Origin: Pictodentalium vernedei
Lineage: Eukaryota > Mollusca > Scaphopoda > Dentaliida > Dentaliidae
Direction of reading: 5' to 3'
Length of the DNA stretch: 64,000 nt
Assembly: GCA_031216915.1 (NCBI GenBank)
Contig: CM062296.1
Coordinates: 454,212,287 to 454,276,286 of the forward strand
Shown here: one piece after another, positions 28,471 to 39,969 of the stretch
Layout: every line of letters starts with the position of its first letter
How positions within the stretch are numbered: the first letter of the stretch is position 1
The notes under the pieces: model-generated
Seen by the model: only the letters and a program-made list of their open reading frames with translations
Told to the model about the DNA's origin: nothing
The model's database searches: none
Program-made: the position numbers and the translations under genes

Positions 28471-30529
28471 AAATTTGATGAGCCTAATATGATTGAGTAG
28501 ACCACCTAAAAACCATTTCGTTTTTTTTTTTTTTTTTTAGGAATTTTTTTTGATCAACTAAATAGAACTTTTTGTAGGCAAAAGCTAGACTTGGTTCAGG
28601 TTGTAGAAAAATATGACACTCACTCAATTGTTTCTTCTTTAAATCTCTAGTGGTATGGTACTAACTCCATCTTCTAAAACTCTTCGTTTTGGGTAGAAAT
28701 ATGATAGTCCATCTCTGCTCTGCTGGTAGGTATACATAGTGTTGTCATTCATCACAAATCCTCGGTTGATGCCAGATCCACTTTGTTGAGTCTTCAAAAC
28801 TTGCAAATATCTGTCTTTCGTCAAATCATTGTGGCGTTTGCTGATTCCCTTACAACTGAATTTATTGGTGGCTCCGAAACAATAATATGTTTTACTACAC
28901 AGTCCAACAATGCCGGTTCCTTGCCATTCTACCTTAAACAAGCCTGGAGTTCTCCTGTCAAAACGCTTTCTTTCTTGGCAGCATGAGGGTGACAGCCATT
29001 CTTTGCCTTCTAATTTGGTTTTCACATAATCATCTCTGTGGAAATCACAACACTCTGATGGAAACCACTGTGATTCTCTTTGTAAAATTCTACTCTCTTC
29101 TCTGGTTTCACTAATTCATCTATGGATGGTGACGAAGTACATATATATGCAGAATCTGTGTCCATTTCAGCATATTCGAAATCTTGGCGGTTGATAAAAG
29201 TATCGATGACATCATAATAGAACTGAAGCATCCGGAGTTTCGCATACTGGTAAACAAAGAATCCGATGTGAAGTGGCAGATCCAACTTGATGGTCTTCTT
29301 GTTGAGTTTGACTTCATATAATGTATCATCTAATGGATTCAAGGCTCTGAAGGACATGTCATTTACAGCTTTGGTAACTTCTTCGTCGTCGCAATAGCAC
29401 ACACGTCGATGCTTCTCTTTGTTGGTGACGGTTTTGCCATAACCAGAATTTCCCAACAGCTTCATGGTGTCGGCAACGATCGACTTGTCAGGGTCAACAT
29501 CTCCTTGTCGTCTTGCTTCAGATACTTCATCTCCAAATTTTTCAAAACATCTTCTTAGTTTATATTGGATAACTTGATAGACGTGATCAACTTCAATACC
29601 ATGCTGGAGGTACCACTGCAGTAAAGGGGTTGCAAATAACATTTTCTCCGCTCCATAGCTTCCGATCAAACTTCGACGGGGTTTCTTCATGATTCCATTC
29701 TTCTCGGCAAAGGCCTTCATGTGTTCACCAATATCATCTATGGAAATATCTGTATTCTTGAAGATAGGTGTCATCTCTTCAAAGTGATCTGGTACATGTA
29801 TATCACATTCGACTAAACCAAACAGTTCACCGGACTTCACTTTGTTCATTATTTCTTCCTCTGTCATCGCACCATCTATTTTGTCTGAAAAGTTCTCTTT
29901 CAGGAAGGCTTTGAGTGTGGCATCGGTCTTCTTCATCTCTCTCCACTCACACTCCCAGATTTCAATAAGTTTATAGCCCAAATCGGTGATGTACTTTGCA
30001 TTGGTACGGGTGTCTTGTAGCAGTTCTTTCATCGGTTTATCTCTGACTTCATTATGGATGATAGGAAGGCCATTCTTATCTTTCATGCAGGTATGTCCGT
30101 GCCAGAAGCAGCCATGGAACTGGTATACAGTCTGTGTCTCTTTGCACCAACCATCAACAGGCAACTGTCTTCGACCAATCATTTTTTCAGCTCCGTTAAA
30201 CTGATGTCTGATGTGGATGTCATCTCTCATGGATAAAAACTCTAACCATTGTTCAGCCATTTTACCATACTTCATTGGATGTTCTGGTTTAAACTGGTTT
30301 TCTTCACGACGTCTAATACTCCAACCCGTTGGCATCTCTTGCATTAGGCACCAAAGATATAATGCATTCGCATCAAAGCCTATAATACTTCCACGTGGTT
30401 TTGCTTCTTTGCCATATTTTGTTTCTCTGATTCGGGTAACATCTTTCTCGTGGTATCGGTTGAAGATAATTGAAGGTCCACCAACGATATTATCTTTCAC
30501 CAAGTGATGCAAGTCTTTATTCTTCTGGT

Positions 30530-30893
30530 ATTTATTTATTTATTGATGTTTAAGGTCACATATTTATGCACTATGGCTAATCATGACCGTGACAGTTTTA
30601 CGGGTGGAGGAAGCCGGAGTACCCGGAGAGAACCACCGAGCAACGACGAGCAGCTGCCAGCTCCCCAACATCGTAACTCCGCACTGCAGCACAGGCAGGG
30701 TTAGATTGGTTGAAGACATGCGTACCATCGACGTGCAGTACGCCTTAGTACACGGCGTCATCGTGCCCCCACATGGGCAATGGGGGTGAAGTGTCTTGCC
30801 CAAGGACACAACGCGGTTGCCGCAGGTGGGATTCGAACCGAGGACCTCTCGGCTTGCAGCCTGCACCTCTACCTACTGAGCCACCGCGCCCCC
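30530..30893 (-). mobile_element. tRNA-headed SINE inserted in polB
   Basis: A perfect 13-bp duplication, TTATTCTTCTGGT, flanks it (30,517-30,529 and 30,894-30,906). On the minus strand it starts GGGGGCGCGGTGGCTCAGTA, with a tRNA-like A box (TGGCTCAGTAGG) and B box (GGTTCGAATCC). The anticodon-loop equivalent CTGCAAG would read GCA (Cys). The body includes AACCCTGCCTGTGCTGCAGT and the tail is (AATA)n. It belongs to the same body family as 46,674-47,065. Confidence 0.92.
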
Positions 30894-31953
30894 TTATTCT
30901 TCTGGTTAAATAACGTGAAGTAAGTGTCATCATTCATGGTCTGGAACAGGTATTTCAACGTGAGGCCCGGAACACTGATACCATCTTTAAACATGTCGAT
31001 GTGGCGTTCTTGGTAGAAAGTAAACTGCTTGTCAACTGCTTCAAGGAATGGTTTTACATCTCGGTTATTATACCAGATCAGAAAATCACGGAAAGTTGTC
31101 ATCTCCAGGTCGTTCCATACATGCTGGCAGTACTGGTATTCTTCATTGGATATATTTTCTTTCTTGAGAGAACTGTAGAAGGCTTCATGGTCTGGTAGGT
31201 GGTCTTGATCCAATTTGTTCAAGCTGTCGATCCATTCATATGGTAAAAATCCCTTCGTCACGGAGCAGCCAAATGCTTTCAAAAACTTGTCATAGCTGAA
31301 TCCTGGAGCGAGGTAGTTGCAAATATCAACAAACTTGAAAGATTCTGTCGAGACGCACATGTAGTTATTCGATTTCTTCACTGCAAACTTGAGTGGATTC
31401 TGTCTCTTCAGGTATGTCATCAGTTCACGCTTGACTACATTCATATCATATTTTCCAGAGTTGAATCCGATGACGGGCATCTCTTGCAGGTAATCTTGAA
31501 ATTTCTTCTCCAAGTTTTGTAAAGGGTGCATCTTGGATGTATCTTCTCCAGTAGCTCTGGCTTCCGCTTCCAGCGTTTCATCAATTTTCTGTCTGAGTTT
31601 AAACAAGGTCCAAGCATGATAGGTCTGCATCAGTTGGTGGCAATGAGATGAAATAGCTGTGAGGTGTGTCATCATTTCTTCAACAAGTTCTTGAGAATTT
31701 CCATTTGTAATAAAACATTTCGGTTCTTGGTATTCTGGAACATTACTACATATGCTAACACCCAATGGTCGGTGTTCTGCTTCCCATATCAGTTTATCAC
31801 TGTCAGCAGGTAGACTGGAATTGACAAAGTAACTTTCAAAATCAAACGTTGCACGGTATGGATAAAACATCTTCTCTTCAGATACTTCTATACCTTCATC
31901 TTCTAACAGATCAAATATGGACTGGGATGGATGGTATACACCGCCAACATACT

Positions 31954-34900
31954 TTATCAAAGATAACATTGATATTAAAATTCGTCATGACCTGTCGACT
32001 TTCATCCCTCATATCATAGAATCTCTATTTATCGAAGTCATTGTCAATAAATCGCGGAGAGTCATTGGGGTAATTTACAGACCAAACACACCACCAGAAG
32101 CGGATATTGATATCTTTCTAAACAAACTAAACGAAATAACTGACAAATTAAATCAAGAAACTGTATCTTCCTACATAATGGGTGACATTAATATTGACCT
32201 CCTTAAATATGATTCCCACGCCAAAACAGATAGTTATATCAACCTAATGTTCAGCCAAGGATTCTTACCTGTCATTACTAAACCCACCCGCTTAACCACA
32301 CATTCAGCCACACTCATTGACCACATATTTTCCAACAATATTCTATCTACCTCAATATCTGGTATAATAATAACGGATGTCTCTGATCACTTTGGTACTT
32401 TTCATGTTGAAACCGTGCCCCCCAAAACAAAGAAAGAGTCATATTCATGGGTTCGTAAGGTAAATGCTGAAACTATGGCAAACTTCAAATTACTTCTATC
32501 ACAATGTGATTTTTCATCAGTTATGGGCTCAGATAACCCAAACACGGCTTATAACAATTTTTTACATATATATCTAGGATTATTTGATGCGGCTTTCCCC
32601 CGAATACGCGTCTCTATTCATCAAAAATCTATAAAGAGGCAACCCTGGATGACAAGAGGCTTGGTAGTCTCATCTAATAACAAAAGCAAATTCTATAATA
32701 AAAAGTTAAAAAGCCCAACTGAACTCAATATAAAAAACTACAAAAACTACTGTAAAATATTTAATAAAGTAAAAAAGCAATGCAAAGCAACTTATTTTAA
32801 AAGTATTCTAAACGAACATAAATATAACATGCGTAAAACATGGCAAATACTAAATAGAGCCATCAAAAAGTCCGACGGAACAACCAACTTACCTCAGTTT
32901 TTTATTCACAATGATAAAGAAATTAATGACCCAACAGAGATAGCTAGAGAACTCAATGTTTACTTTGCAAATATAGGTAAACAAACGAGTGATAAAATAC
33001 CGGGCACCAATAAGTCGTTTCACGACTGCATGGAGACGAATTCTCCTAATAATTTTTACATAAGTCTAACATGTGACTTTGAAGTTATGAATATTGTAAA
33101 ATCCCTAAAGTCAAAAGGAAGTAAAGATTGTGATGATATTAGTTCAAATCTACTAAAACAAACTATTGATCCTATAGTTAATCCATTAACGCACATCCTC
33201 AATTGCTCGTTTGCATGTGGTACTGTTCCAGACAAAATGAAAATTGCAAAAGTTATTCCTATATTTAAAGCAGGCGACCAACATAACTTTACAAATTACA
33301 GACCCATTAGCATACTTCCTACATTCTCAAAAGTGTTAGAAAAACTTATGTCTGTAAGACTCTTAAAATACTTAAATCGTTTTAGTATCCTACATCCAAA
33401 TCAGTACGGTTTCAGGAAAAATCATAGTACGGTGCATCCTGTCTTGCAGTTGTTGAAAACTATATCTGAAGAAAATAACAAAATAAGTAAAAACAGCACA
33501 CTCGCGCTATTCTTGGACCTTTCAAAAGCGTTCGATACAATAGACCATGACATTTTAACAAATAAACTATACAGATACGGTATTAGAGGTTTGGGTAACG
33601 ACTGGTTTAAAAGCTATTTATCAGATAGACTACAGTATGTCGCATTTGGCGACTATACATCTGACAGCACAAAAATATCACATGGAGTTCCACAAGGCTC
33701 GATACTCGGCCCAACACTGTTCCTAATATATGTCAATGACATCTATCAAGCTTCATGTTTAAACCTCTTATCTTTTGCTGACGACACCACGGGGCATTCG
33801 TCGGGTCCAGACCCAAATCAATTAGTTCAACTCATAAACAAAGAGCTTGAAAAAATATTTGAATGGTGCTGCGCGAATCGACTTGTATTAAATGCAACAA
33901 AAACCAAATACATTTTAATCAACCCCTCCGCCAAAAAAACAACAACAATTCGAGATAATATTTTAATAAATGGCCAAATCATAAGTAGAGTAGGTTCAAA
34001 TAATACAGAAAAATCTCTTAAATTCTTAGGAATACATATTGATGATAGTTTGTCTTACAAACACCATATATCTCAACTCTCTTCGAAGATTGCACGGGCA
34101 AATTTCGCACTGAATAGAGTGAAGACCACGCTTCCCCGTGAAGCTCTGAAAACACTTTATTATGCTCTGATACACACACATTTAGTGTATGGGATAAATG
34201 TATGGGGAAATGCTAGAACGATTAAAAAGATACTGCTCCTCCAGAAACGCTCCATCCGCATAATAAACAATAAGAAATATAATGCACACACTGATCCTCT
34301 TTTTCGGGAGAATAAGATTCTTAAAGTAAACGACCTCTTTAAACTCCACGCTTGCCTGTTTGTGTTTGACTGGTATCATGAAAACTTGCCAATATCCTTC
34401 AGATATTATTTCCACCCTGTAGTCAACACTACGGGTAGAGCTAGCAGAAGGAGAGATGGCCTCCAAATTGATAGAACAAGGACAAAGTCTCTTGAATACT
34501 TCCCAACACATATTTACCCCAGACTCTGGAACGATTTAGACTCTGAGCTACGTAACATAAACAACAGAAACAGTTTTAAAAAACAACTAACTACAAAATT
34601 GTTGTCCCAATACGCCGATAACATTGACTGTAATAATCCATACTGTACTGACTGTGCCATTTAATATTAGGTAGAATATTGTCCTACCCTTATTGATAAC
34701 ATTGACTGTAATAATCCATACCATACTGTCTGTGCCATTTAACATTTAACATTAGGTAGAATATTGTCCTACCCTTATTGAGGACTCCACATTTTGCGTT
34801 AAGCTGTAAAGTGCTGGAGCGGCGCGTGGTTTTGGACTTACCAGCGAGGGCGTAGTAGTGCTTATAGACCCATCTTTGTAGGTTATGTATATGTCTGGAC

Positions 34901-35159
34901 AAATTCTCGTCTCTTAACTCACTCGTGTTGGGTACACCAGCCCCCATCGTCCTAGACCAAGAATAGATAAACGGTGTTAGACAGTCCGATTCCAATGCTG
35001 CATGATGAAATTTGCCGGAGACGACAGGTAGACAGCCAATCTGGCTATGCCGTCTCCCTGCGGTGTACAGGTATATTTGATAATGTTTGTTATATATATA
35101 TTACTTATGTATATTTTTGTTGTATACTGCTAAATAAAGATTCATTCATTCATTCATTC
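31954..35159 (+). mobile_element. CR1/jockey-group LINE inserted in polB, 5'-truncated
   Basis: A short target duplication (ACATACT at 31,947-31,953 and 35,160-35,166) flanks it. It is in the opposite orientation to polB. The 3' end carries an (ATTC)n tail at about 35,141-35,159. Its 3' UTR holds a tandem duplication of about 75 bp (ATTGACTGTAATAATCCATA recurring at about 34,622 and 34,698). Confidence 0.9.
31956..34664 (+). CDS. LINE ORF2: endonuclease C-terminal half plus reverse transcriptase
   Basis: About 900 residues are open from the insertion point to the stop; the frame also reads into flanking host sequence at the 5' side. The retained part of the APE-type endonuclease shows VIYRPNTPPEADIDIF, MGDINIDLL, LIDHIFSN and VSDHFGTF. 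RT motifs follow: YRPISILPTFSKVLEKLM, QYGFRKNHSTVHPVLQLL, LFLDLSKAFDTIDHDIL, GVPQGSILGPTLFLIYVNDI and FADDTTG. The C-terminus is Cys-rich (CNNPYCTDC). The N-terminal endonuclease half is missing, so it cannot mobilise itself, yet no stop has accumulated, indicating a young insertion. Confidence 0.92.
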   Translation: MKDNIDIKIRHDLSTFIPHIIESLFIEVIVNKSRRVIGVIYRPNTPPEADIDIFLNKLNEITDKLNQETVSSYIMGDINIDLLKYDSHAKTDSYINLMFSQGFLPVITKPTRLTTHSATLIDHIFSNNILSTSISGIIITDVSDHFGTFHVETVPPKTKKESYSWVRKVNAETMANFKLLLSQCDFSSVMGSDNPNTAYNNFLHIYLGLFDAAFPRIRVSIHQKSIKRQPWMTRGLVVSSNNKSKFYNKKLKSPTELNIKNYKNYCKIFNKVKKQCKATYFKSILNEHKYNMRKTWQILNRAIKKSDGTTNLPQFFIHNDKEINDPTEIARELNVYFANIGKQTSDKIPGTNKSFHDCMETNSPNNFYISLTCDFEVMNIVKSLKSKGSKDCDDISSNLLKQTIDPIVNPLTHILNCSFACGTVPDKMKIAKVIPIFKAGDQHNFTNYRPISILPTFSKVLEKLMSVRLLKYLNRFSILHPNQYGFRKNHSTVHPVLQLLKTISEENNKISKNSTLALFLDLSKAFDTIDHDILTNKLYRYGIRGLGNDWFKSYLSDRLQYVAFGDYTSDSTKISHGVPQGSILGPTLFLIYVNDIYQASCLNLLSFADDTTGHSSGPDPNQLVQLINKELEKIFEWCCANRLVLNATKTKYILINPSAKKTTTIRDNILINGQIISRVGSNNTEKSLKFLGIHIDDSLSYKHHISQLSSKIARANFALNRVKTTLPREALKTLYYALIHTHLVYGINVWGNARTIKKILLLQKRSIRIINNKKYNAHTDPLFRENKILKVNDLFKLHACLFVFDWYHENLPISFRYYFHPVVNTTGRASRRRDGLQIDRTRTKSLEYFPTHIYPRLWNDLDSELRNINNRNSFKKQLTTKLLSQYADNIDCNNPYCTDCAI

Positions 35160-36713
35160 ACATACTGGTAATTTACTTCATCTGTACAGGTTTTCTCGTG
35201 ACGATTTAATTTCTTCACAGTGTGCCATAATTTGCCGCATTTGCGGCATTCAAAGGATTTGCAGTATTGGTTTATATCGATGATGTAGCTAAAATGGTTC
35301 TTGTAAATGTTCACATACATGGTATCTTCATAATTTCTGTGAGATCTCTGTACTAATTTGGCAACAATTTGGTCATCATCATTCTTGACAAGTTCATATA
35401 CTTGGATATTTACTTCAAAACATTTCTCCATGTCAGGTAATTCGGCTAAAGTTACTCCACGGAATTCATTCTTTGGCTTCTTTGTATACTTGTTTTACAT
35501 GGCATCTGTTGTATAGTTGAGGTTGTCTGTTATGGAACCACTCCATAAAGCTAAACAGCGGAAAATACACAGGTTGTCTTCATAGGTTAAATAGCGATGT
35601 TTATCTTTCACCAAAGCATTTACTGCTTTGTTCTGGAGAATGTAGTCAGGAAGATCTTCTGCCATTCCAATTGGGTGGTCTTTCAGCTTGTTCACATAAA
35701 ATGTGACGTTGGTAACTCTCTCAACAAGCCATTTGGTGTTGGGTCGTTTTAATTTGGCCCATTCCAGGATATCTTCTTCCATGACATCATCAAGGAATTC
35801 TTCAAAGTCTTCTTGGCAGCATACAAGTTGTGGAACATCAAGTACCCGGGCGTTGTTTTGTGATGGAAGGTAATACTTCAGTTCATTCGTTTCATTGTGT
35901 CGCAGGATAAAACCAAAACTCAGATTAATTTTAAATCTTAGCTGTTGTGGCAGAAATATGGTAGTCATCAATTCATCAGTCATCATCTTCAGGTTCACAT
36001 CGTTGATCCGGTAGTTATATTGGTCCTGGACTCTTCTGTTCATCATGTGGCGAGTTCTAATAGAACTCCAGTTATCTTCGTACACGGTCAATATCTCATC
36101 TGGCTCTTCTTCAGACATCATATTCTTTTCAAACTCCATTGGTTCAACCTCATAATGGGTGGTCGTCGTGGTCCGTGGTTGTTTAGGTGGTCCTCTCTTC
36201 GGTTCATCAGTCTTCCTTTTAGATGGTACAGGAACTGGTCGGTGGGCAACGCTCTTGTGTCGATTAAAATGGAGTAGCTGGTTGAACTCCTGGCCGCATT
36301 CCATACATGTATATATCTCCAAACATTTCTTCAGGTGTTGATCCAGCTTCTGCTTGGAAGCATAACTCTTGTTGCAGTTGGTACAATCGTGGGTCTTCTT
36401 CTCTCCGGTGGCGTGCTGGGTGCGTACATGGCGATCTCGATTCGTTCTTGCAGTAAAGGTCTTCCCACACTCTTCACAGGCGTAGACATCAGATCTGGTA
36501 ACGGCAGTAGCAGCTTCAGACATCTTCATAAATTTTTTTGCAAAGGCAAAATTGCTATAGAAAACTCTCTAGCGATGTGTTCAGTTCGAAGGATCGAAAC
36601 AGAATGACGCGACGTTATTCTTCTCCGGAATTTATTTAGACGTGACGGACGTTTTTGAAAACGTCACGACGTCACAACGTTTTTTCATCGATATTTTCAT
36701 TCTCGATGGGCGT

Positions 36714-36845
36714 TTGTGTTTGTTTCCTATAGGATTATAGGTTAAAGTTGGGAAATTTAGAAAATTAGTATAGAAAGTAATGGGAAAGAAACGCAATGGG
36801 AATCCAGAAATCTGATTGGTGGATTAACTTCGCTCTGATTGGTCA
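36714..36845 (-). promoter_or_regulatory. Shared upstream block, copy B (polB)
   Basis: This is the counterpart of 26,914-27,043. It lies 185-315 bp upstream of the polB ATG at 36,529, with the same CCAAT boxes (minus-strand TGACCAATCAGAG and CACCAATCAGA). Between block and gene lie CGTCACGACGTCAC (about 36,663-36,676) and the TATA-like TAAATAAA at 36,631-36,638. Confidence 0.75.
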
Positions 36846-37020
36846 TTGTAAAAACATCTTGATCCTCATTAATTTTATTATTTAAAATCATGTAGTTAAG
36901 GGGGTCATTTAAAGAAATTGCTAAATATAGACACTAACAATTAGTTAGGGGGTCAGTTAAGGATGTTACTAAAAATAGAGCGTAGGAATTTATAAAAATA
37001 TAGTTCGAAGTAGAAGCAGA

Positions 37021-37677
37021 GGATTTCTGGGTAAATTTGTCCTATAGCACTACGTGCTACTCTTAATAAGGAAATAAAACGTCATGGGATCCAAAAAAAA
37101 AAGGATTCTTAAAGAATTCTAAATAATACAACTTGACGGGTTTATTTGGGTAATTAAATGAGGATTCTGGGAAAATCCGAACCAGAAATTAACTCCACTT
37201 CAGTCGAATGCACCCCTTGTACCCCTTAGTACTATAGCACTACGTGCTAAACCGATAAAATGGGGAAATAAAGTCAATTTCGGTGATTTCGGGTGGATTT
37301 TGGTGATTTGGAGGGATTGTCGGGTTGTTTGTGGTAATTAGATTTACTCTTCTACAAAGGAACACACCCCCCGAACATACCCCGTCTTATTGCAGAACAA
37401 TTGGGTAACATAGCAATCCCGTGCTACCATAGAAACCAAGATGGCGGCCTCCAGTATACAAAATGGACGACGGAAACACGTATCACCCTAACAACACGCG
37501 CTGCGCATGCGCACTCACACCACGTATCACTATAGAGATGACGTCACAACATGGCCGCTCACGCGGGTTACCATGACAACACAACATGGCGCCACTACGT
37601 CACGTGACTATGACGTCACATGAGATCATCCATGAGATCATCCAACCTGCCCCTGAAGGGGAACATGACATACTGCT
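37021..37677 (-). repeat. Polinton right terminal inverted repeat
   Basis: Inverted copy of 18,093-18,750, ending GAACATGACATACTGCT. It contains the same CRE, X-box, NRF1 (CTGCGCATGCGCACTC, a fuller site than in the left arm) and YY1 (CCAAGATGGCGGCC) motifs. Confidence 0.92.
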
Positions 37678-37683
37678 GACAAT
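37678..37683. repeat. Polinton target-site duplication (right), GACAAT
   Basis: Exact match to 18,087-18,092. Confidence 0.9.
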
Positions 37684-39969
37684 GTATGATATCCTTCGTT
37701 TGGGATTCATTGTAAACCAAACATAATATTGACTACCCTGAGACCAATGTACAGACTGAAATAAAATCAAAGATTATGTTTTGACGCAATGAATCGATAC
37801 ATCAAAATTGTATTCCATTGTTGTATGTTTTCACTTTGAACATTGAACTGAATTTAATTACTTGTTGTCTTTGTTCGACTGCAAGGTACACATTGTTTTC
37901 AACATGTTCTAGATAACTCGCAACGAAGAATGTTTTTTACCACTGATCTCCGTTCTACTGAATTGCTGAAACGTTAGCGAAGAACCCCCCCCCCCCCCCC
38001 CCCACCACCACCACCACCACACATACACACAAAACGATCTCTATAAAACTGGGTTGCAGAACGAATGCTCATTGATTATTGTTTGGTCTGCTCTCCCCCT
38101 TAATCCTAATCTCGACCTCTACCGATAAAGAGGACCCAGATAAAGTCGAGTAGGAATCAATCAGTGGGGGCAAGAAGCAGGAAACACCCTCGGGTGCGGC
38201 ATATAAGCGTCATAGCCTGCTTTCGCCCCCTTTTTAACCCAAAACAATCCACTCTGCCAAAGATGGCCCCTTACTGTGTTAGTACTCTTACTCTACTATA
38301 TATAACCTACCAATTCTGGTTTTTCTATTTTCAGTAGGTACCGACAGATGTTTGTTTTAATCATCCACCTCCCAATAACCGCTATGGATCAACTCTAGCC
38401 GCTAAAGAACACAGTAACGGCTATGGACTTTGAACATCCTTCGCTCCACCCCTAGAAGTGGTCATCCACCTTCTGGAAGGCGAGCGTCCCATTATTGCCC
38501 CTTTTTGTAAACGCCAGTAGCGCATTCTACCCCCGCCAAATAGGTTATCATGCAGGCCTGCCCCAGGGAAGTTCGGGTCTTTCTTGGGTGGTCCCCGAAA
38601 AGGGCCGTTGTTGTTTTTTCTCCACGATCCGACGCAGTCTTAAAACCCAGCAAAGCAAACTCCGCCAACGATCGATTGCCTGAGGCAGACTATACTTGCC
38701 AATGATGGCCCACCACAACATGACAATCCAGTGAGTGGCAGAATATACTTGTCTGAACATACCATCACAGCACCCTCGGGGAGAGGTAGCACCTTTGATG
38801 AGAGGTCATCACCCGAGGGTTTGGAACATAAGAACACCAAAAAGACAAGCCACAACTCGCAAGAACATCATAATCCCGAACAACTGCTGAGTACCCGATC
38901 CTTCTTTCCTTTTACACGCCTAGACATGCTGCCAAAACTACATTCTACAGTTAAAGAGGGTCGAAAAGGGCTTGCTCCACAACGTCCCTGCGCGTCTTCG
39001 GCGCGCGAAACCACTTCATGTGATCTCATTGATTACATATATAAAAGCCGCCATCTTAGATGGGGCGGAAGTTGCTATAAATATAAAATGCTCCACACAA
39101 AAAAAAATTTCGAAGGTTTTCAAGCTCCTGATCACTTTTTAAAGAGTATACATTGATGTATGTGAGTGAAGAATTTGTTGACTGAAAACACAGTCAACCT
39201 GTGAATTTATTAGCTGGGGGCGGCAATGAGCCTGCAACACTTTTTAGTGTATCTCGGGGATAATTTATCGTATATTTCACAAAAGGTGAGATACAAAACG
39301 TCCATTTAAAATTATCCCGACTCATTTGGTCATCTTTGTCCTATATCACAAAATTATGCAAACAGCAGGGGAAAAGAAAGTTTATTTCCCAGCTACACTT
39401 TTTACTCGGCTCGGACTCAGGCTACACTTTTTAGTCTATCCCAGACCAATGAACGTTCCTGTAATCCCGTTGTATCGAGATCAGCTATTATACTTTAATA
39501 AGAATTAATTAATTAATTCTGAGAGTGTTCTCTAGGATTTCTTGTAAAAAAGTCACGAAAGATAAAAAGTAGGTATGACGTTATGTGACGGTGAGTCCAG
39601 AAAAAATTATCCTATCCTTATCCTCACCATTTATGCTCCCCAACAGGTCCCTGGTCTTTATTCTGTATCAGTGTTGATGACGCGTCGAATGGCCCGTTCA
39701 CTTGGTCTTCGAGTGCTGATTTAACCTTAGAGCACTGTGATTATAAAAGCTAACAGGGAATATCGACTGGTCGAAATACTCTGTTCGCTTTCCTCACCAA
39801 GTCATCGCAGGTCTATGCCCACCTATCGAAAGGTAGGGCATTGATAATTTGTTTGTTTTTTTTTCGTTTGCTGCTTGATGCAAACCGGGGTTTGAATACG
39901 TTTAATGGTTCCGCCCATATCCGGGTTGACAGGTAGATGGCTATCGTCACGTTTTAGTGGTCAATCATA
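37684..39969. other. No recognisable gene
   Basis: A poly-C run followed by (CAC)n lies at about 37,986-38,020. The longest frames (for example 38,731-39,156) show no motif, domain or repeat identity. I see no transposon termini in this stretch. Confidence 0.45.

Larger units (their letters stand above)
28639..36529 (-). pseudogene. Protein-primed DNA polymerase B, broken by stop, frameshift, SINE and LINE
   Basis: The N-terminal part (35,495-36,529) has three C2H2-type zinc fingers (YACEECGKTF..H..H and two more). A fourth Cys/His finger (FECRKCGKLW) is at 35,150-35,431. The exonuclease block (30,907-31,946) shows DFESYF, VIGFNSGKYDMN and YCQHVWNDLEM. The polymerase block shows GFDANALYLWCLMQEMP, KLLGNSGYGKTV and the catalytic MDTDSAY (about 29,153). 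The C-terminus is at 28,639-29,070. The breaks are a TAA at 35,495-35,497 in an otherwise continuous frame, a LINE at 31,954-35,159, a SINE at 30,530-30,893 and a one-base-type frameshift near 29,070. It is the replicase of the element. Confidence 0.92.
18093..37677 (-). mobile_element. Full-length Polinton/Maverick DNA transposon
   Basis: The element has long TIRs, 6-bp target duplications and the complete core gene set, almost all on the minus strand: protein-primed polB, retroviral-type integrase, adenain-type protease, packaging ATPase, major and minor capsid proteins, plus small conserved proteins and an accessory IAP. It spans 19,585 bp including a SINE and a LINE that landed in polB. 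Polintons replicate with their own polymerase and probably form virions. This copy has broken integrase, ATPase and polymerase genes and open capsid and protease frames. Confidence 0.95.

Noticed and set aside
30813-30893. A tRNA gene (tRNA-Cys-like, minus strand)
   Set aside because: The A and B boxes are present, but the sequence continues into a SINE body with a tail and perfect target duplications. It is a SINE head, not a tRNA gene.
18093-37677. An integrated adenovirus or virophage
   Set aside because: The integrase with chromodomain, 6-bp duplications, long TIRs and gene content are those of Polintons/Mavericks.
38731-39156. A 141-residue protein
   Set aside because: No domain or compositional signal. 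It is not part of any recognised element.
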